From Candidatus Thorarchaeota archaeon (GTDB taxonomy: Archaea; Asgardarchaeota; Thorarchaeia; Thorarchaeales; Thorarchaeaceae), in assembly GCA_019057475.1 (NCBI GenBank), contig DXJO01000010.1, forward strand, positions 107,460 to 171,459: a DNA stretch of 64,000 nt. Direction: 5' to 3'. Positions 10,601-18,277 of the stretch are shown in pieces. A program made the position numbers and the translations under genes. Below the pieces are notes generated by a model. The model ran no database searches and was not told the DNA's origin. It worked only from the letters and a program-made list of their open reading frames with translations. How positions within the stretch are numbered: the stretch's first letter is position 1; each line of letters begins with the position of its first letter.

Positions 10601-10677
10601 ATCAATAAACGCAGAATTAAGCCTAGCAAGCAAATGAAAGCAAGCTGCCATGCTTCATCCAATCTCTTATCAGGCAT
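7639..10677 (-). CDS. large GT-C-like membrane protein with outer beta-rich domain
   Basis: This protein has 1012 residues. Residues 1 to about 440 hold roughly 11 membrane segments and begin with 'YLSPDEAQYLSNA' near residue 32; an acidic pair in the first outer loop marks GT39/ArnT-like GT-C enzymes, which use polyprenyl-phosphate sugars. 'RILTEQPAAV' near 128 supports the family. A beta-rich outer domain spans about 440-735, four or five more membrane segments follow (about 740-890), and an outer C-terminal domain of about 115 residues ends the protein. The mixed plan is unusual. It probably adds sugars on the outer face. No bacterial-length (500-600) homolog is expected to cover all of it. 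Confidence 0.75.
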   Translation of the reverse strand: MPDKRLDEAWQLAFICLLGLILRLLIRTEQWAYLSPDEAQYLSNAIGLFTNLPRYGVHYRPGLPILIRIAMFVTASEYAGWFLAQLFGILAILTVYKLGLHLRGHHTGIMSALLVATSGAFIHYSNRILTEQPAAVIAAIALVSAFESTRRESRVMGLLSGVLMMVAIAVRVSAVVIPLTVFIVAIVERRKREPLISYNAFAWIALGASLSFIAAFMLFPTVISSTIIEIIYGGSLYDTMLESGRILENIGSAFEVWVANVLFLNESNTYMGVYFSFFTILATISLGWVLLIRNRKDLPIIIWLLVYLGAYALAPLRYKPDLWRYVFPAFLPACYLIAIMFSDTLPYMQDMIRRGKEWLSQWTIARCNPDKRAQRNRAILIVATIILVILLRLPLLILCFTLPLLLLVTPRRKCGAIEGRQLPILLILSILTASTLIPASLYSISIAEVSIEDWERWTVPDNMAFGEFHADADFEAWMVAYGFPYVQQPDNLTLSDGVFVWLDDSSQSRKAFIVCRNATGYSYKLKVRFKGYGIDGISDYNQPSSANWSITNGYFSEATVNIDASSNGGGVVIDFFPVMGAYTHFVEIDVLDERVDSISYGNERVGLPHKVSATWIRFSLRPQIPSQNDSYFASVRCHDAAYDRIELVGNGVSSVNTSGNPIADLAVSVNWTGHQRLDFYVGWASSTHPSIILEEVRISSSSENDCTVVTKQELLELPYQMRFMLIAQIDSGGYIHSGASQVGMALILIVSLVIALVVTLHNRVESLSLAILAIVSMAFGCVFLIAPNVMLDPPYSSIFSMGDMQSWFAFFIGIRLFYLSALAFMVLARIASVIGSQEDTANHVIETQDDKLKAAHRKANLTLQHWKDIPISLLFITFLLMITTGIGFGIAETDLTRDTFQCIKTAGDFLKETYEPGINVLTNMDGSQYLSWYTRNRFIFLEIPTGSIRGSSNITETVLDYIDQNEVRVVVVIEWLAHHLNYIYSDLAQKGILKEVRVYHDRWQRTFIYEVL

Positions 10678-10822
10678 AAAGGCACCCCTACTTCAATTCA
10701 TCTGCTTAGGTACAATGCGAATCGTACACCTGCAATGTTGAACCGAAATGAAAAAGCCTTCGGAAAATGGTTGACGTGATTTGTCCCGAGTCCAATCTCA
10801 TATTCGCATGTTCCCAGAATTT

Positions 10823-11215
10823 GCAGAGCTTTGCTAGCATGTGAGCAATGTCTTCCTCAACCCTATGTTTCCTTTGCAAGCGAGATTGCGGATGTCATCG
10901 AGAAAAGCCTGAGAGCTGACATCGACGATATCAGAAAAGTTGTCGAATCAGACAGGAGAATCTCGTTGAGCTTCTTTGGGTCTGGCGCCGGACATGAAGA
11001 CTCCCGCTTCCCAAAGGACGTTACAGGAATCAGGATGATCTTCCATTGCATGTGTCTTGGTGACTGAATGAAACGACTATCTGAAGCCGGGCTTGGACAA
11101 CCTGACATGACTTATGAAGAATCTTGTTATCGACTGCTGAAGATCGTTCGTGAAAATCCATAATTCATCCGATGCTGTCTGCAGTGCCGTGGAGAAACCT
11201 CCTGATTCCTGAAAT
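10823..11215 (+). pseudogene. decayed copy of the nucleotide-sugar dehydrogenase at 22628
   Basis: Three stretches match the intact dehydrogenase at 22628-23956 in order. The first reads AELC-stop-HVSN, where the intact gene has AELCKYVSN, so a Lys codon has become TAG. A frame change follows, then 'SFASEIADVIEKS' and 'FFGSGAGHEDSRFPKD', in which the catalytic Cys of 'GYGGSCLPKD' is lost. The third, about 11105-11215, aligns with the intact 3' end and its flanking bases at DNA level with roughly one mismatch in five. Much of the middle is deleted. It cannot make an active enzyme. Confidence 0.8.
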
Positions 11216-11242
11216 GACTTAGGAACCGCCCAGTTTTCATGA

Positions 11243-11386
11243 AGCGAGTATACTAAGCACCACAATACCCGTCGCGGGAAATGGAATGGGCTTTCGCCCT
11301 ATTACCAAGCTGAAACCGAAGGGACTCGTTGAGGTTGCAGGCCAACCTGTTCTAGACCATCTCCTTTGGAATGCTGTACAGAGAGA
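11243..11386 (+). pseudogene. decayed head of the nucleotidyltransferase at 23986
   Basis: One frame reads TIPVAGNGMGFRPITKLKPK and then GLVEVAGQPVLDHLLWN, against the intact IIPVAGNGLRLRPITELKPK and VLIEVAGRPVLDHILRN. Only the first 45 or so residues survive and there is no start codon in place. It directly follows the broken dehydrogenase, in the same order and spacing as the intact pair at 22.6-25.0 kb, so both are one duplicated segment that has decayed. Confidence 0.8.
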
Positions 11387-11443
11387 TATACTTATTTCCA
11401 ACGACTTGATGAGCGGCGTAGGATAGACGGAGTAGATTGAGCA

Positions 11444-12634
11444 TTGCGTGTTCTGGTGACAACTTCAACATTTCCGTTTGTAGGGCACGAGTATTGGGGC
11501 AATTTCGTAGAAGATCTAAATAAACGGATGGAGCAGCGGCATGTAATCATCGGGACTGTAGTTCCGAAGTGTCGTTGCATAAAACGCTCGCAGAAGCACA
11601 GTCTTGGTACAATGGAGTTTGATTATTTCCTTCCTAGAAGCCTTCAGGTATTGGGTTGTCCTCCGGGACTAGAACACAACAGTAGGAGTATTCTTGGGAA
11701 GATACAGCTTCTATTCTATCTGTTATCCTTCACCCTGCATCTCTTTCTGGCCACGAAACGCCATAGACCTCATCTTATACATGCCAACTGGGCTATTCCC
11801 TCAGGACTAGTGTCTTGGATTGTGGGACGAATGACCCGAACACCTGTATTAGTCACTGTCCTTGGTGCTGACGTGTACCAGAAGGGATTTCGTAAACAGG
11901 TCATTAGGTTTGTTTTGGAACGTGTTGATCATGTCGTTGTGGTGAGCTCCCATGTCAAGCGATTACTTGTAGGATTCGCTAAACCGAAGAAACTGACAGT
12001 GATTCCAAATGCCATTGATGTACGTGCGATCATCTCTGCAAAGGAGAAGGCTAATCTACATGCAGTCAAGAAGCGGTTGGGCCTACGAGCCGATGATAGA
12101 ACGGTTGTCACAGTTCGCCGCTTGGTGGTTGAGAAGCGGGTTCAGGACCTTGTTAAAGCAGCCGCACAAGTATTGCAGAGCATCAAAGGTGTTGTATTCC
12201 TGATTGGTGGATATGGACCTGAACTAGAGAGTCTTCGAGAACTGACCAGGACATTGGATATAGAATCTAATGTTCGGTTCCTTGGTCCACTGTCTGAAGA
12301 AGAGAAGCTAGAGCTCCTTTCAATCGCTGACCTATGTGTACAAACCTCTGTCCAAGAAGGGCTATCGCTCGCCCTCCTTGAATTCATGGCTTCAGGAGCT
12401 GTTGTGATTGCGTCTGCAGCGGCTGGTCAGAGCGATGTGATTGAGGCTGGTGTAAATGGTCTGCTTTTTCCTGCAGCTGACACAGATGCTCTCGCAAATT
12501 GCATAGTGCAGGCTCTTCAGAACGATGAGTATCAAAATCTTGGTCCAGCTTCAAGGGAGTACGTGCTTGAGCATCATTCGTTTGAGGCTCAGGTTGAGAG
12601 ATACATGAGTGTCTATCGGGAGTTTAGAACCTAG
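11444..12634 (+). CDS. GT4 glycosyltransferase
   Basis: The 396-residue protein starts at a TTG with MRVLVTTSTFPFVGHEYWGN. It has 'HANWAIPSGLVSWIVGR' near 107, 'VVSSHVKRLL' near 166, 'TVIPNAIDV' near 185 and the donor-site 'EGLSLALLEFMASGAVVIAS' near 305-324, matching the EX7E layout. It is a predicted cytoplasmic glycosyltransferase. It starts about 58 bases after the decayed nucleotidyltransferase head, so the promoter may come from or have been reshaped by that duplicated segment. Substrate is unknown. Confidence 0.88.
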   Translation: MRVLVTTSTFPFVGHEYWGNFVEDLNKRMEQRHVIIGTVVPKCRCIKRSQKHSLGTMEFDYFLPRSLQVLGCPPGLEHNSRSILGKIQLLFYLLSFTLHLFLATKRHRPHLIHANWAIPSGLVSWIVGRMTRTPVLVTVLGADVYQKGFRKQVIRFVLERVDHVVVVSSHVKRLLVGFAKPKKLTVIPNAIDVRAIISAKEKANLHAVKKRLGLRADDRTVVTVRRLVVEKRVQDLVKAAAQVLQSIKGVVFLIGGYGPELESLRELTRTLDIESNVRFLGPLSEEEKLELLSIADLCVQTSVQEGLSLALLEFMASGAVVIASAAAGQSDVIEAGVNGLLFPAADTDALANCIVQALQNDEYQNLGPASREYVLEHHSFEAQVERYMSVYREFRT

Positions 12635-12666
12635 TGTTCATTGGGTTCAATATTGCAGCTTCCAAA

Positions 12667-12988
12667 CTACTTGGTTTTCGCTGCAACAATGTGAATTGAG
12701 TGGGGTGCCCACCTGAATCCAGACTGTGTGATTGTCACTGTCCCGAACATGCTAAGCTCCCTCCTTAAACTCTCGCATGTGAAACGCCAGTAGTCATCCG
12801 GCAGGTCGTGCAGCGGGTAGAAAAATGGGACACTCAACACTAAGTAGCCATTTGGTCGAAGTGCATCATGGATGTTCGCAATGGCATGTCGGTAGTCATA
12901 CACATGTTCCAGTACATTGATTGCGATGATCACATCGCATTGGTTCTTGCAGTCCAGTTACATCTAGGACCTCACATCCTGGGTATGG
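12667..12988 (-). pseudogene. N-terminally truncated, frameshifted SAM methyltransferase
   Basis: The 3' part reads 'CDVIIAINVLEHVYDYRHAI' and 'LRPNGYLVLSVPFFYPLHD', the post-I and later motifs of class I methyltransferases (Methyltransf_11 type). Upstream, 'PYPGCEVLDVTGL' continues the homology in another frame, so a frameshift lies near 12960. Motif I with its glycine loop is missing, because the 5' end is replaced by the promoter region of the gene at 13043. A restart at the ATG at 12933 would give only 88 residues and no cofactor site. Confidence 0.7.
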
Positions 12989-12996
12989 TTTTATAT
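12989..12996 (+). promoter_or_regulatory. TATA-like box before the 13043 glycosyltransferase pair
   Basis: The octamer ttttatat lies about 50 bases ahead of the GTG start at 13043, in the gap left by the truncated methyltransferase, at a spacing suitable for an archaeal promoter. Confidence 0.4.
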
Positions 12997-13042
12997 CACG
13001 CTTTAAGTGATAGAATCTCAATGGAATTATTGGTGTTGAAGA

Positions 13043-14278
13043 GTGTTAGGAAAACAGCTGAGAATAGTAAACGTCATTCATCATCTCTCCCGTGGTGGGG
13101 GTGTCGCACTTCAGTCAGTGAACATGGCAGAGTCACTTAGAAATCTTGGTCACAAAGTTGCTTTTGTGACAACTAAAACAGGGGTGGCAGATCCCACAAC
13201 TGATTTCCTACATGAAGAAATGCCTGTCACATATGTTTCCAAGATGGCCGGAGCCAATGTGCTAGTGCCCTTTCTTTTGAGCAGAGCATTATCCCGAAGA
13301 ATCCACGAGCACGGCTGTGATGTAATTCAATCTTTTGACCCTCTAGTTGCGGCCTTGGCCGTGCTCCTGGAAAAAGATGCACAAAGAACAATTCCCTGTG
13401 TGATAAGACTTGGAACCAACTACCAAGCTCACTTCAAGTTCCAGTTTGCTCAGCCAACGACAGGGACTACACTGGATTTCATCAAGAACGCCACACGGCG
13501 CAGCGTCTATCTCTCTGCGCTAAGCATTGTGGAGAGAATGACTCTTACAATGTCAGATGCAGTTGTTGCCAACTGTCAGTATCTTAGGGAGCTTTATGAG
13601 AGGCGTTTCCCAAAGCTAAAGAACATCACAGTTATCCCAAACGGCGTTGATATACAGAAGTTTAATCCTACTGGGGTCAAACACCTCCTAATGTCTGACA
13701 GAATCTGGCTCCTCTACGTGGGACGCATCGAGAACCGCAAAGGCATTGACATACTCTTGCGAGCTATGCCGGCAATTCTGAAACGATATCCAAATGCAAG
13801 ACTACTTCTTGTAGGGCGTGCTCCCCGGCCTTACTACCTTCAAAAGCTGAAATCGCTTGCACAGAATTTATCTTTGGAATCGAAAATACAATTCATAGGT
13901 GTCGTATCGAATGAAGATATCCCTCACTTGATGCGTGCAGTAGATGTTCTGGTGTTCCCTTCAACTACCAGGAGTGATGAGGTTGAGGGACTTCCCAATG
14001 TTATCCTTGAAGGAATGGCCTCTGGTCTTCCTGTCGTGGTCACTAATGTGTGTGGAGTTCCCGAGGTTGTTGAGCATGGGAAGACCGGGATTCTAGTATC
14101 CCCTGGATCAACACAAGACTTGATTGATGGTGTAATTGCTCTTTTGGAATCCAAGCAGCTCAGATCAGAGCTTGGTGTACAAGGTAGGGATTTCATTATT
14201 CGTCATAATTCAACAGAGCGCACAGCTCGGGACTACATTGCTCTCTACGAAAAATTGATCGAGATTAAAGGCGAATAG
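13043..14278 (+). CDS. GT4 glycosyltransferase
   Basis: The protein has 411 residues and a GTG start. 'IVNVIHHLSRGGGVALQSVN' near residues 8-27 is the GT4 N-terminal glycine loop. 'VIPNGVDIQKFNP' near 199, 'YVGRIENRKGIDILLRAMP' near 225 and 'EGLPNVILEGMASGLPVVVT' near 316 mark the donor domain, with the EX7E pair. It lies five bases before the next GT4, so both are likely one transcription unit from the TATA-like box at 12989. The sugar transferred is not known. Confidence 0.9.
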   Translation: MLGKQLRIVNVIHHLSRGGGVALQSVNMAESLRNLGHKVAFVTTKTGVADPTTDFLHEEMPVTYVSKMAGANVLVPFLLSRALSRRIHEHGCDVIQSFDPLVAALAVLLEKDAQRTIPCVIRLGTNYQAHFKFQFAQPTTGTTLDFIKNATRRSVYLSALSIVERMTLTMSDAVVANCQYLRELYERRFPKLKNITVIPNGVDIQKFNPTGVKHLLMSDRIWLLYVGRIENRKGIDILLRAMPAILKRYPNARLLLVGRAPRPYYLQKLKSLAQNLSLESKIQFIGVVSNEDIPHLMRAVDVLVFPSTTRSDEVEGLPNVILEGMASGLPVVVTNVCGVPEVVEHGKTGILVSPGSTQDLIDGVIALLESKQLRSELGVQGRDFIIRHNSTERTARDYIALYEKLIEIKGE

Positions 14279-14283
14279 ATCGG

Positions 14284-15432
14284 GTGTGTTTCTTGCAGAA
14301 GAAGAGAGTCTTGCATGTGTTTGGCCACCTTACTCAAGGAGGAATGGAAACATGGCTTCTTAGTGTGTACAACAGAATCAACCGGAGTGCTGTGGTATTC
14401 GACATAGTTGTATCAACTGATGAAGAGCACCCTCTCAACAAGCCATTCAGAGAGTTAGGAGCTCGCATCTTCCCAACTGCAAAGATCAGGTATCCCCTTC
14501 GATTCGTTCATAGGTTTCTTGGGGTCCTGAAAGAACATGGACATTATGACTCGGTTCATAGCCATATAGGCGCATTGAGCGGCATTGTTGTCTTGCTCGC
14601 GGCCTTGATGGGCGTAAAACAAAGAATAGTGCATGCTCACTCTTCTTACGAAGAGAGATCCGTACCTTTGGTTTCGCGATTATATCCCGCAGTTTCACTG
14701 GTTTTAAAGCGGCTTATCAGGGCCTTTGCCACAAAGGGGCTTGCCGCATCCAGAGAGGCAGCGGAGTTCCTATACGGACCAGACTGGAATACCGATTCTC
14801 GATTTGCTGTGCTCTACTGTGGCATTGACCTAGACAGGTTTGAGCGAACCAGAAACGTAACTGAAACACGAAGAGCATTGGGAATACCATCTGGCGCCCG
14901 TGTTGTGGGTCATGTAGGAAGTTTCCGTACACCAAAGAATCATGCCTTTCTTGTCAAGATTGCTCGCGAAGTAATACGTCGAGGGAATGACGTCTGGTTT
15001 CTGTTGGTAGGCGATGGAGAGCTGAGAACCGAGATTGAGCATCTTGCGAAACGGCTTAAGGTGGATGATCGTCTGGTATTCACGGGAATGCGCCCAGACG
15101 TTCCTGATCTCCTTGCTGCGATGGATTGCTTTGTATTTCCATCCCTCTATGAAGGTCTAGGTCTTGTCTTGCTTGAAGCTCAAGCCTCTGGACTGCCCTG
15201 TATTGTGAGCTTGAGAGTGCCCAACGAAGCTGATGTAGTTCATAATCTTGTGACCCGCCTTGATCTTGAAGACGGCGTGGAAGTTTGGTCAAAGACGATA
15301 ATTGATGCGCTAGAGAAACCAAGACTCTCCAGAGCGGATGCTCTTGTAATAATGCATGAAAGCGCAATGAACATAGAACACTCAGTACAAGCACTTGTAG
15401 ACATCTACATTAATGAACCAGATGCAGGATAG
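14284..15432 (+). CDS. GT4 glycosyltransferase, EpsF-like
   Basis: The 382 residues open with 'VLHVFGHLTQGGMETWLLSV', characteristic of EpsF-type GT4 enzymes. 'VHSHIGALSGI' near 95, 'VVGHVGSFRTPKNHAFLVKI' near 210 and 'SLYEGLGLVLLEAQASGLPC' near 292 follow in order. GTG at 14284 is used; a TTG nine bases downstream is an equally good start. It is the second gene of the pair with 13043-14278. The last residues end at 15432 ahead of a dehydrogenase tail remnant. Confidence 0.88.
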   Translation: MCFLQKKRVLHVFGHLTQGGMETWLLSVYNRINRSAVVFDIVVSTDEEHPLNKPFRELGARIFPTAKIRYPLRFVHRFLGVLKEHGHYDSVHSHIGALSGIVVLLAALMGVKQRIVHAHSSYEERSVPLVSRLYPAVSLVLKRLIRAFATKGLAASREAAEFLYGPDWNTDSRFAVLYCGIDLDRFERTRNVTETRRALGIPSGARVVGHVGSFRTPKNHAFLVKIAREVIRRGNDVWFLLVGDGELRTEIEHLAKRLKVDDRLVFTGMRPDVPDLLAAMDCFVFPSLYEGLGLVLLEAQASGLPCIVSLRVPNEADVVHNLVTRLDLEDGVEVWSKTIIDALEKPRLSRADALVIMHESAMNIEHSVQALVDIYINEPDAG

Positions 15433-15516
15433 ACGGTTGCTACCGCATGGTTTAATTTGCTAGCACGAATCGCTTGATATCTCTACTATACATATCACTC
15501 ATTTCGCTGAATGCGG

Positions 15517-15624
15517 CTTGTGGAACAACTCAAGTGCAAGGTCTTCATCGATGGCAGGCGTGTCTTTTCCAAGAAACCTATTACACAAGGGTTGACATAT
15601 CGAACTGTTGGCACTTGCTACTAA
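15517..15624 (+). pseudogene. tail-only remnant of a nucleotide-sugar dehydrogenase
   Basis: A 35-codon frame reads 'VFIDGRRVFSKKPITQGLTY' and ends 'RTVGTCY' with TAA. This matches the last strand of UDP-sugar dehydrogenases: the copy at 22628 has IFIDGRRAF and the tandem copies at 57.5-60.4 kb have VDGRNVF followed by GFEYRCVG. The remnant resembles the latter type at its end. No upstream part of the gene is left. Confidence 0.65.
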
Positions 15625-15710
15625 GAACACCAATAAAGAGGGGTTTCCTCGTAAACTACAAGAACACTGACCCTGTTTCGCTTCAGTAGCATATCCTTGG
15701 GTGATGAGTA

Positions 15711-15987
15711 ATGCAGAACGTCTTGGTTACCGGTGGAGAGGGAATGATTGGAAGTGCCATTAGAGCGCTTGGGGTCTACGAATCATGGGACATCGATAGC
15801 GAGCGTGATATTCGAAACATACCATTGCATGATGAAGTATACGATGGCATAATTCACTTGGCGGCAAAGAGCAGAGTTGTTGATGGTTACTTCGAACCGT
15901 ATGAAACATGGGACGTAAACACGCTAGGTACAATCAATGTACTTGAGAAGGCTCGTATTGATGGGAGTTGGGTTATCAACGGCAGTT
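15711..15987 (+). pseudogene. head fragment of an NAD-dependent epimerase
   Basis: Starting with ATG, the frame reads MQNVLVTGGEGMIGSAIRAL, the glycine-rich NAD loop of an extended short-chain dehydrogenase, then 'YDGIIHLAAKSRV' and 'NTLGTINVLEKA'. After about 92 residues it runs into a glycosyltransferase tail in another frame. The YxxxK catalytic part is absent. In effect it is the first quarter of a sugar epimerase or dehydratase. Confidence 0.7.
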
Positions 15988-16186
15988 CATTAACAGCGGG
16001 TTACTGGTGCAGCCAGGTTCGAGTGACGAGATGGCATCATCGGTAGCAACATTAATCGACTCCTCCTCAATGCGAAGCGAACTTGGTGAGCGGGGACGTG
16101 AGTACGTTGTACAGAATAACTCCATGGAAGTCACAGCTAGGAAGTATCTGACACTGTATCAGATGCTTATTCGTGGTGATCGCTAA
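15988..16186 (+). pseudogene. tail fragment of a GT4 glycosyltransferase fused to the epimerase head
   Basis: This frame reads 'SGLLVQPGSSDEMASSVATL' and 'ELGERGREYVVQNNSMEVTA' and ends with 'YLTLYQMLIRGDR', the C-terminal helix region of a GT4 enzyme; compare 'GILVSPGSTQDLIDGVIALL' in the gene at 13043. It joins the epimerase fragment out of frame, so a scar of illegitimate recombination lies near 15987. Confidence 0.75.
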
Positions 16187-16277
16187 ATCATTTATTCTAC
16201 GGCTCTTTCCGTCAGTATTTATGGGACTGTGATTGTACTCAGCTCAATACAATTGGAAATTAGCCGTTATTGTAGAG

Positions 16278-18014
16278 TCAATAGGCTATCACCATTAAAT
16301 AATCCAGAATAATCTTGTCACCTACGTTACCAGTTATGCTAAACATGAAGTATCGTAGTAAGAACGGGTCATCTACTTCATATTCATAGATTAGAAACTC
16401 CTGCGATGTGTCTATACCTGATCGATTGAACCTTCTTACATTCCATCCAGCTGAGAAGTCTCTCTTTACTGGATAGAGATTGATACCGAATTGTGCAAGG
16501 TTAGGTGAACATAATCTAATGCGTATGAATGCACCTCTACTCATATTGAGCCACATTACGAATCCGAAATTACAGAAATAGGACGGGTCATGATCGCTTG
16601 AGTTGTATGCCTCAGGGAGCGTGACAGCACTGAGGTATGAATTATTCTGTATTGTTAGACTAACATATGGGGAGTCATATCCTCTGATTGAAAGAATGTC
16701 CTCCATATCATTGAAATATACATTTTGACTCACGAGAGGTCCAGTGCCAGTGAAGACACTTCTATTGACATATCTTTCGCCAATTGACCACGATAGTGGA
16801 AAGAGTATGAAGAACAGAATCGTTGCTGTCTTGATTGTCCTATTATTTCCTGAATTCGATGTCAACCGAGCTATGTATGCAAGGGGTATCCAGCTTATTG
16901 GAAGCCAGTATCTCAGACCCGAGGCGGAGGAGGTGTTTGAATATAAGAGCACATATATGGTAAAGAACAAGAGAAACCAGGCACTGACCTGTTTAATCTT
17001 GATTAGGTTTTGTTTTATGTTCTTAAGAGTTATTTGATTTCTTCGCAGATATAAGATAAGAATGAAAAAGCAAGCAGGCAGAATCCCAACCTTGATCATT
17101 CCCTTAATGACCTCTAGAATATATGCAACATTGGCCCATCTTATCTGAAGCTGAGCAAAGAGCTGGATAAAATCACCACTCTCGAATGCTGACATATATG
17201 ATGCTGGAATCATATATTCAAAGGGGAGTAAACCACCGAACATCAGAACAGTAATCGCAGCAAGATAGATGACTGTTGTAGTGCAAAGAAACTTCTTGAA
17301 TCTAGATCTAATAATGAAGAGGTATAGCAGTACTCCGAGAATGTATGTTTCTCTACATAGAGCACTACATACAAGAGCGATAAAACTTGTGACTAAGTAC
17401 CCCCTTTGATTATCTTTTAGATAGAGCTCAGTGTAACAAAGCGACAGTAAGAAGAAAAACAACCCTGTCATATCTGTTAATATATTGAACCAGTAATTCA
17501 GGAAATTATAGCTCATAACCACAAATAATGTGAAGAGATTTATTTCGAATTCGTTATAATCATTGAATTTCAGGAGATCCCGCATAAGTATGACGCTTCC
17601 TAATGCAAACGTCAGATTGATCATACATGCCAGAATCGAGATGTCAATGGGTACAACGTGATGTGTTAATGCAATTAGTAAAGGGTAGAATACGCGGATC
17701 CGTGCATAATACTCGCTGAGAAGATAGTCCTCTGTTCCAGTACTCAGCCACTTCTCAAGCGATAGTGCGTAGAATTGATACGAGTCCACACTGTAACCAT
17801 TAAGAAAGACTGTTCGTATTACGCCGAATGCAATCGATGTGAATATAGCCAATAATATGATTGGTTTTATGTTCTGCTGAATTAGATTAAAAGTCTTGAC
17901 AGAGAATTCATCAATGCCTTTGTGCATTCTATGATACAATGTTCTTATTATTTTCAAGAAGCTTCTGAGAATTTCTTCCATTCTTTGAATCATGATCACC
18001 TGTCTGGAATGCAA
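16278..18014 (-). CDS. AT-rich multi-spanning membrane protein, GT-C-like
   Basis: The 578-residue protein has about 11-12 hydrophobic segments. The first outer loop reads 'NGYSVDSYQFYALSLEKWLS' and contains acidic residues where GT39-type enzymes hold theirs. 'TDMTGLFFFLLSLCYTELYL' and 'CRETYILGVLLYLF' are also typical of such membrane glycosyltransferases. The last 130 residues form an outer beta-rich domain ending 'ILDYLMVIAY'. The gene is visibly richer in A and T than its neighbours, and its protein is rich in Ile, Asn and Tyr, which suggests recent transfer. The acceptor is unknown; it could also be a polymerase-like protein. Confidence 0.6.
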   Translation of the reverse strand: MHSRQVIMIQRMEEILRSFLKIIRTLYHRMHKGIDEFSVKTFNLIQQNIKPIILLAIFTSIAFGVIRTVFLNGYSVDSYQFYALSLEKWLSTGTEDYLLSEYYARIRVFYPLLIALTHHVVPIDISILACMINLTFALGSVILMRDLLKFNDYNEFEINLFTLFVVMSYNFLNYWFNILTDMTGLFFFLLSLCYTELYLKDNQRGYLVTSFIALVCSALCRETYILGVLLYLFIIRSRFKKFLCTTTVIYLAAITVLMFGGLLPFEYMIPASYMSAFESGDFIQLFAQLQIRWANVAYILEVIKGMIKVGILPACFFILILYLRRNQITLKNIKQNLIKIKQVSAWFLLFFTIYVLLYSNTSSASGLRYWLPISWIPLAYIARLTSNSGNNRTIKTATILFFILFPLSWSIGERYVNRSVFTGTGPLVSQNVYFNDMEDILSIRGYDSPYVSLTIQNNSYLSAVTLPEAYNSSDHDPSYFCNFGFVMWLNMSRGAFIRIRLCSPNLAQFGINLYPVKRDFSAGWNVRRFNRSGIDTSQEFLIYEYEVDDPFLLRYFMFSITGNVGDKIILDYLMVIAY

Positions 18015-18033
18015 ATACCAATCTTCTATGGTG

Positions 18034-18066
18034 AGGCTATTAGTAACATCACTCTAGGCTATTAGT
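18034..18066 (+). repeat. 11-base direct repeat
   Basis: The unit aggctattagt occurs at 18034-18044 and again at 18056-18066, separated by 11 bases, just upstream of the AT-rich membrane gene's start. It could be a regulatory site or a slippage product. Confidence 0.4.
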
Positions 18067-18204
18067 CATATCAAAGTTCCTTCCATATATCTTAATGGGC
18101 AAATTGCTAATTCCTTGCACAATCTTGAATACCCACAATCGCCAATCGGATGACGAATCATCCAGAACAACATTTCTTGGAATCAATGTGACTCCAGAGT
18201 TTTC
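18049..18204 (-). pseudogene. unidentified coding remnant
   Basis: A minus-strand frame of 51 codons without a start reads 'GVTLIPRNVVLDDSSSDWRL' and 'ISNLPIKIYGRNFDMTNSLE' before TGA. Amino-acid makeup and third-base variation look coding. It appears to be the tail of a lost gene. I do not recognise the family. Confidence 0.35.
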
Positions 18205-18277
18205 CTGTCAATATATGCTCGTTCTATGGGTTATCGTCATTCAGAAATAGAAAAGAGGTTTCATTTATCGGGAACTA

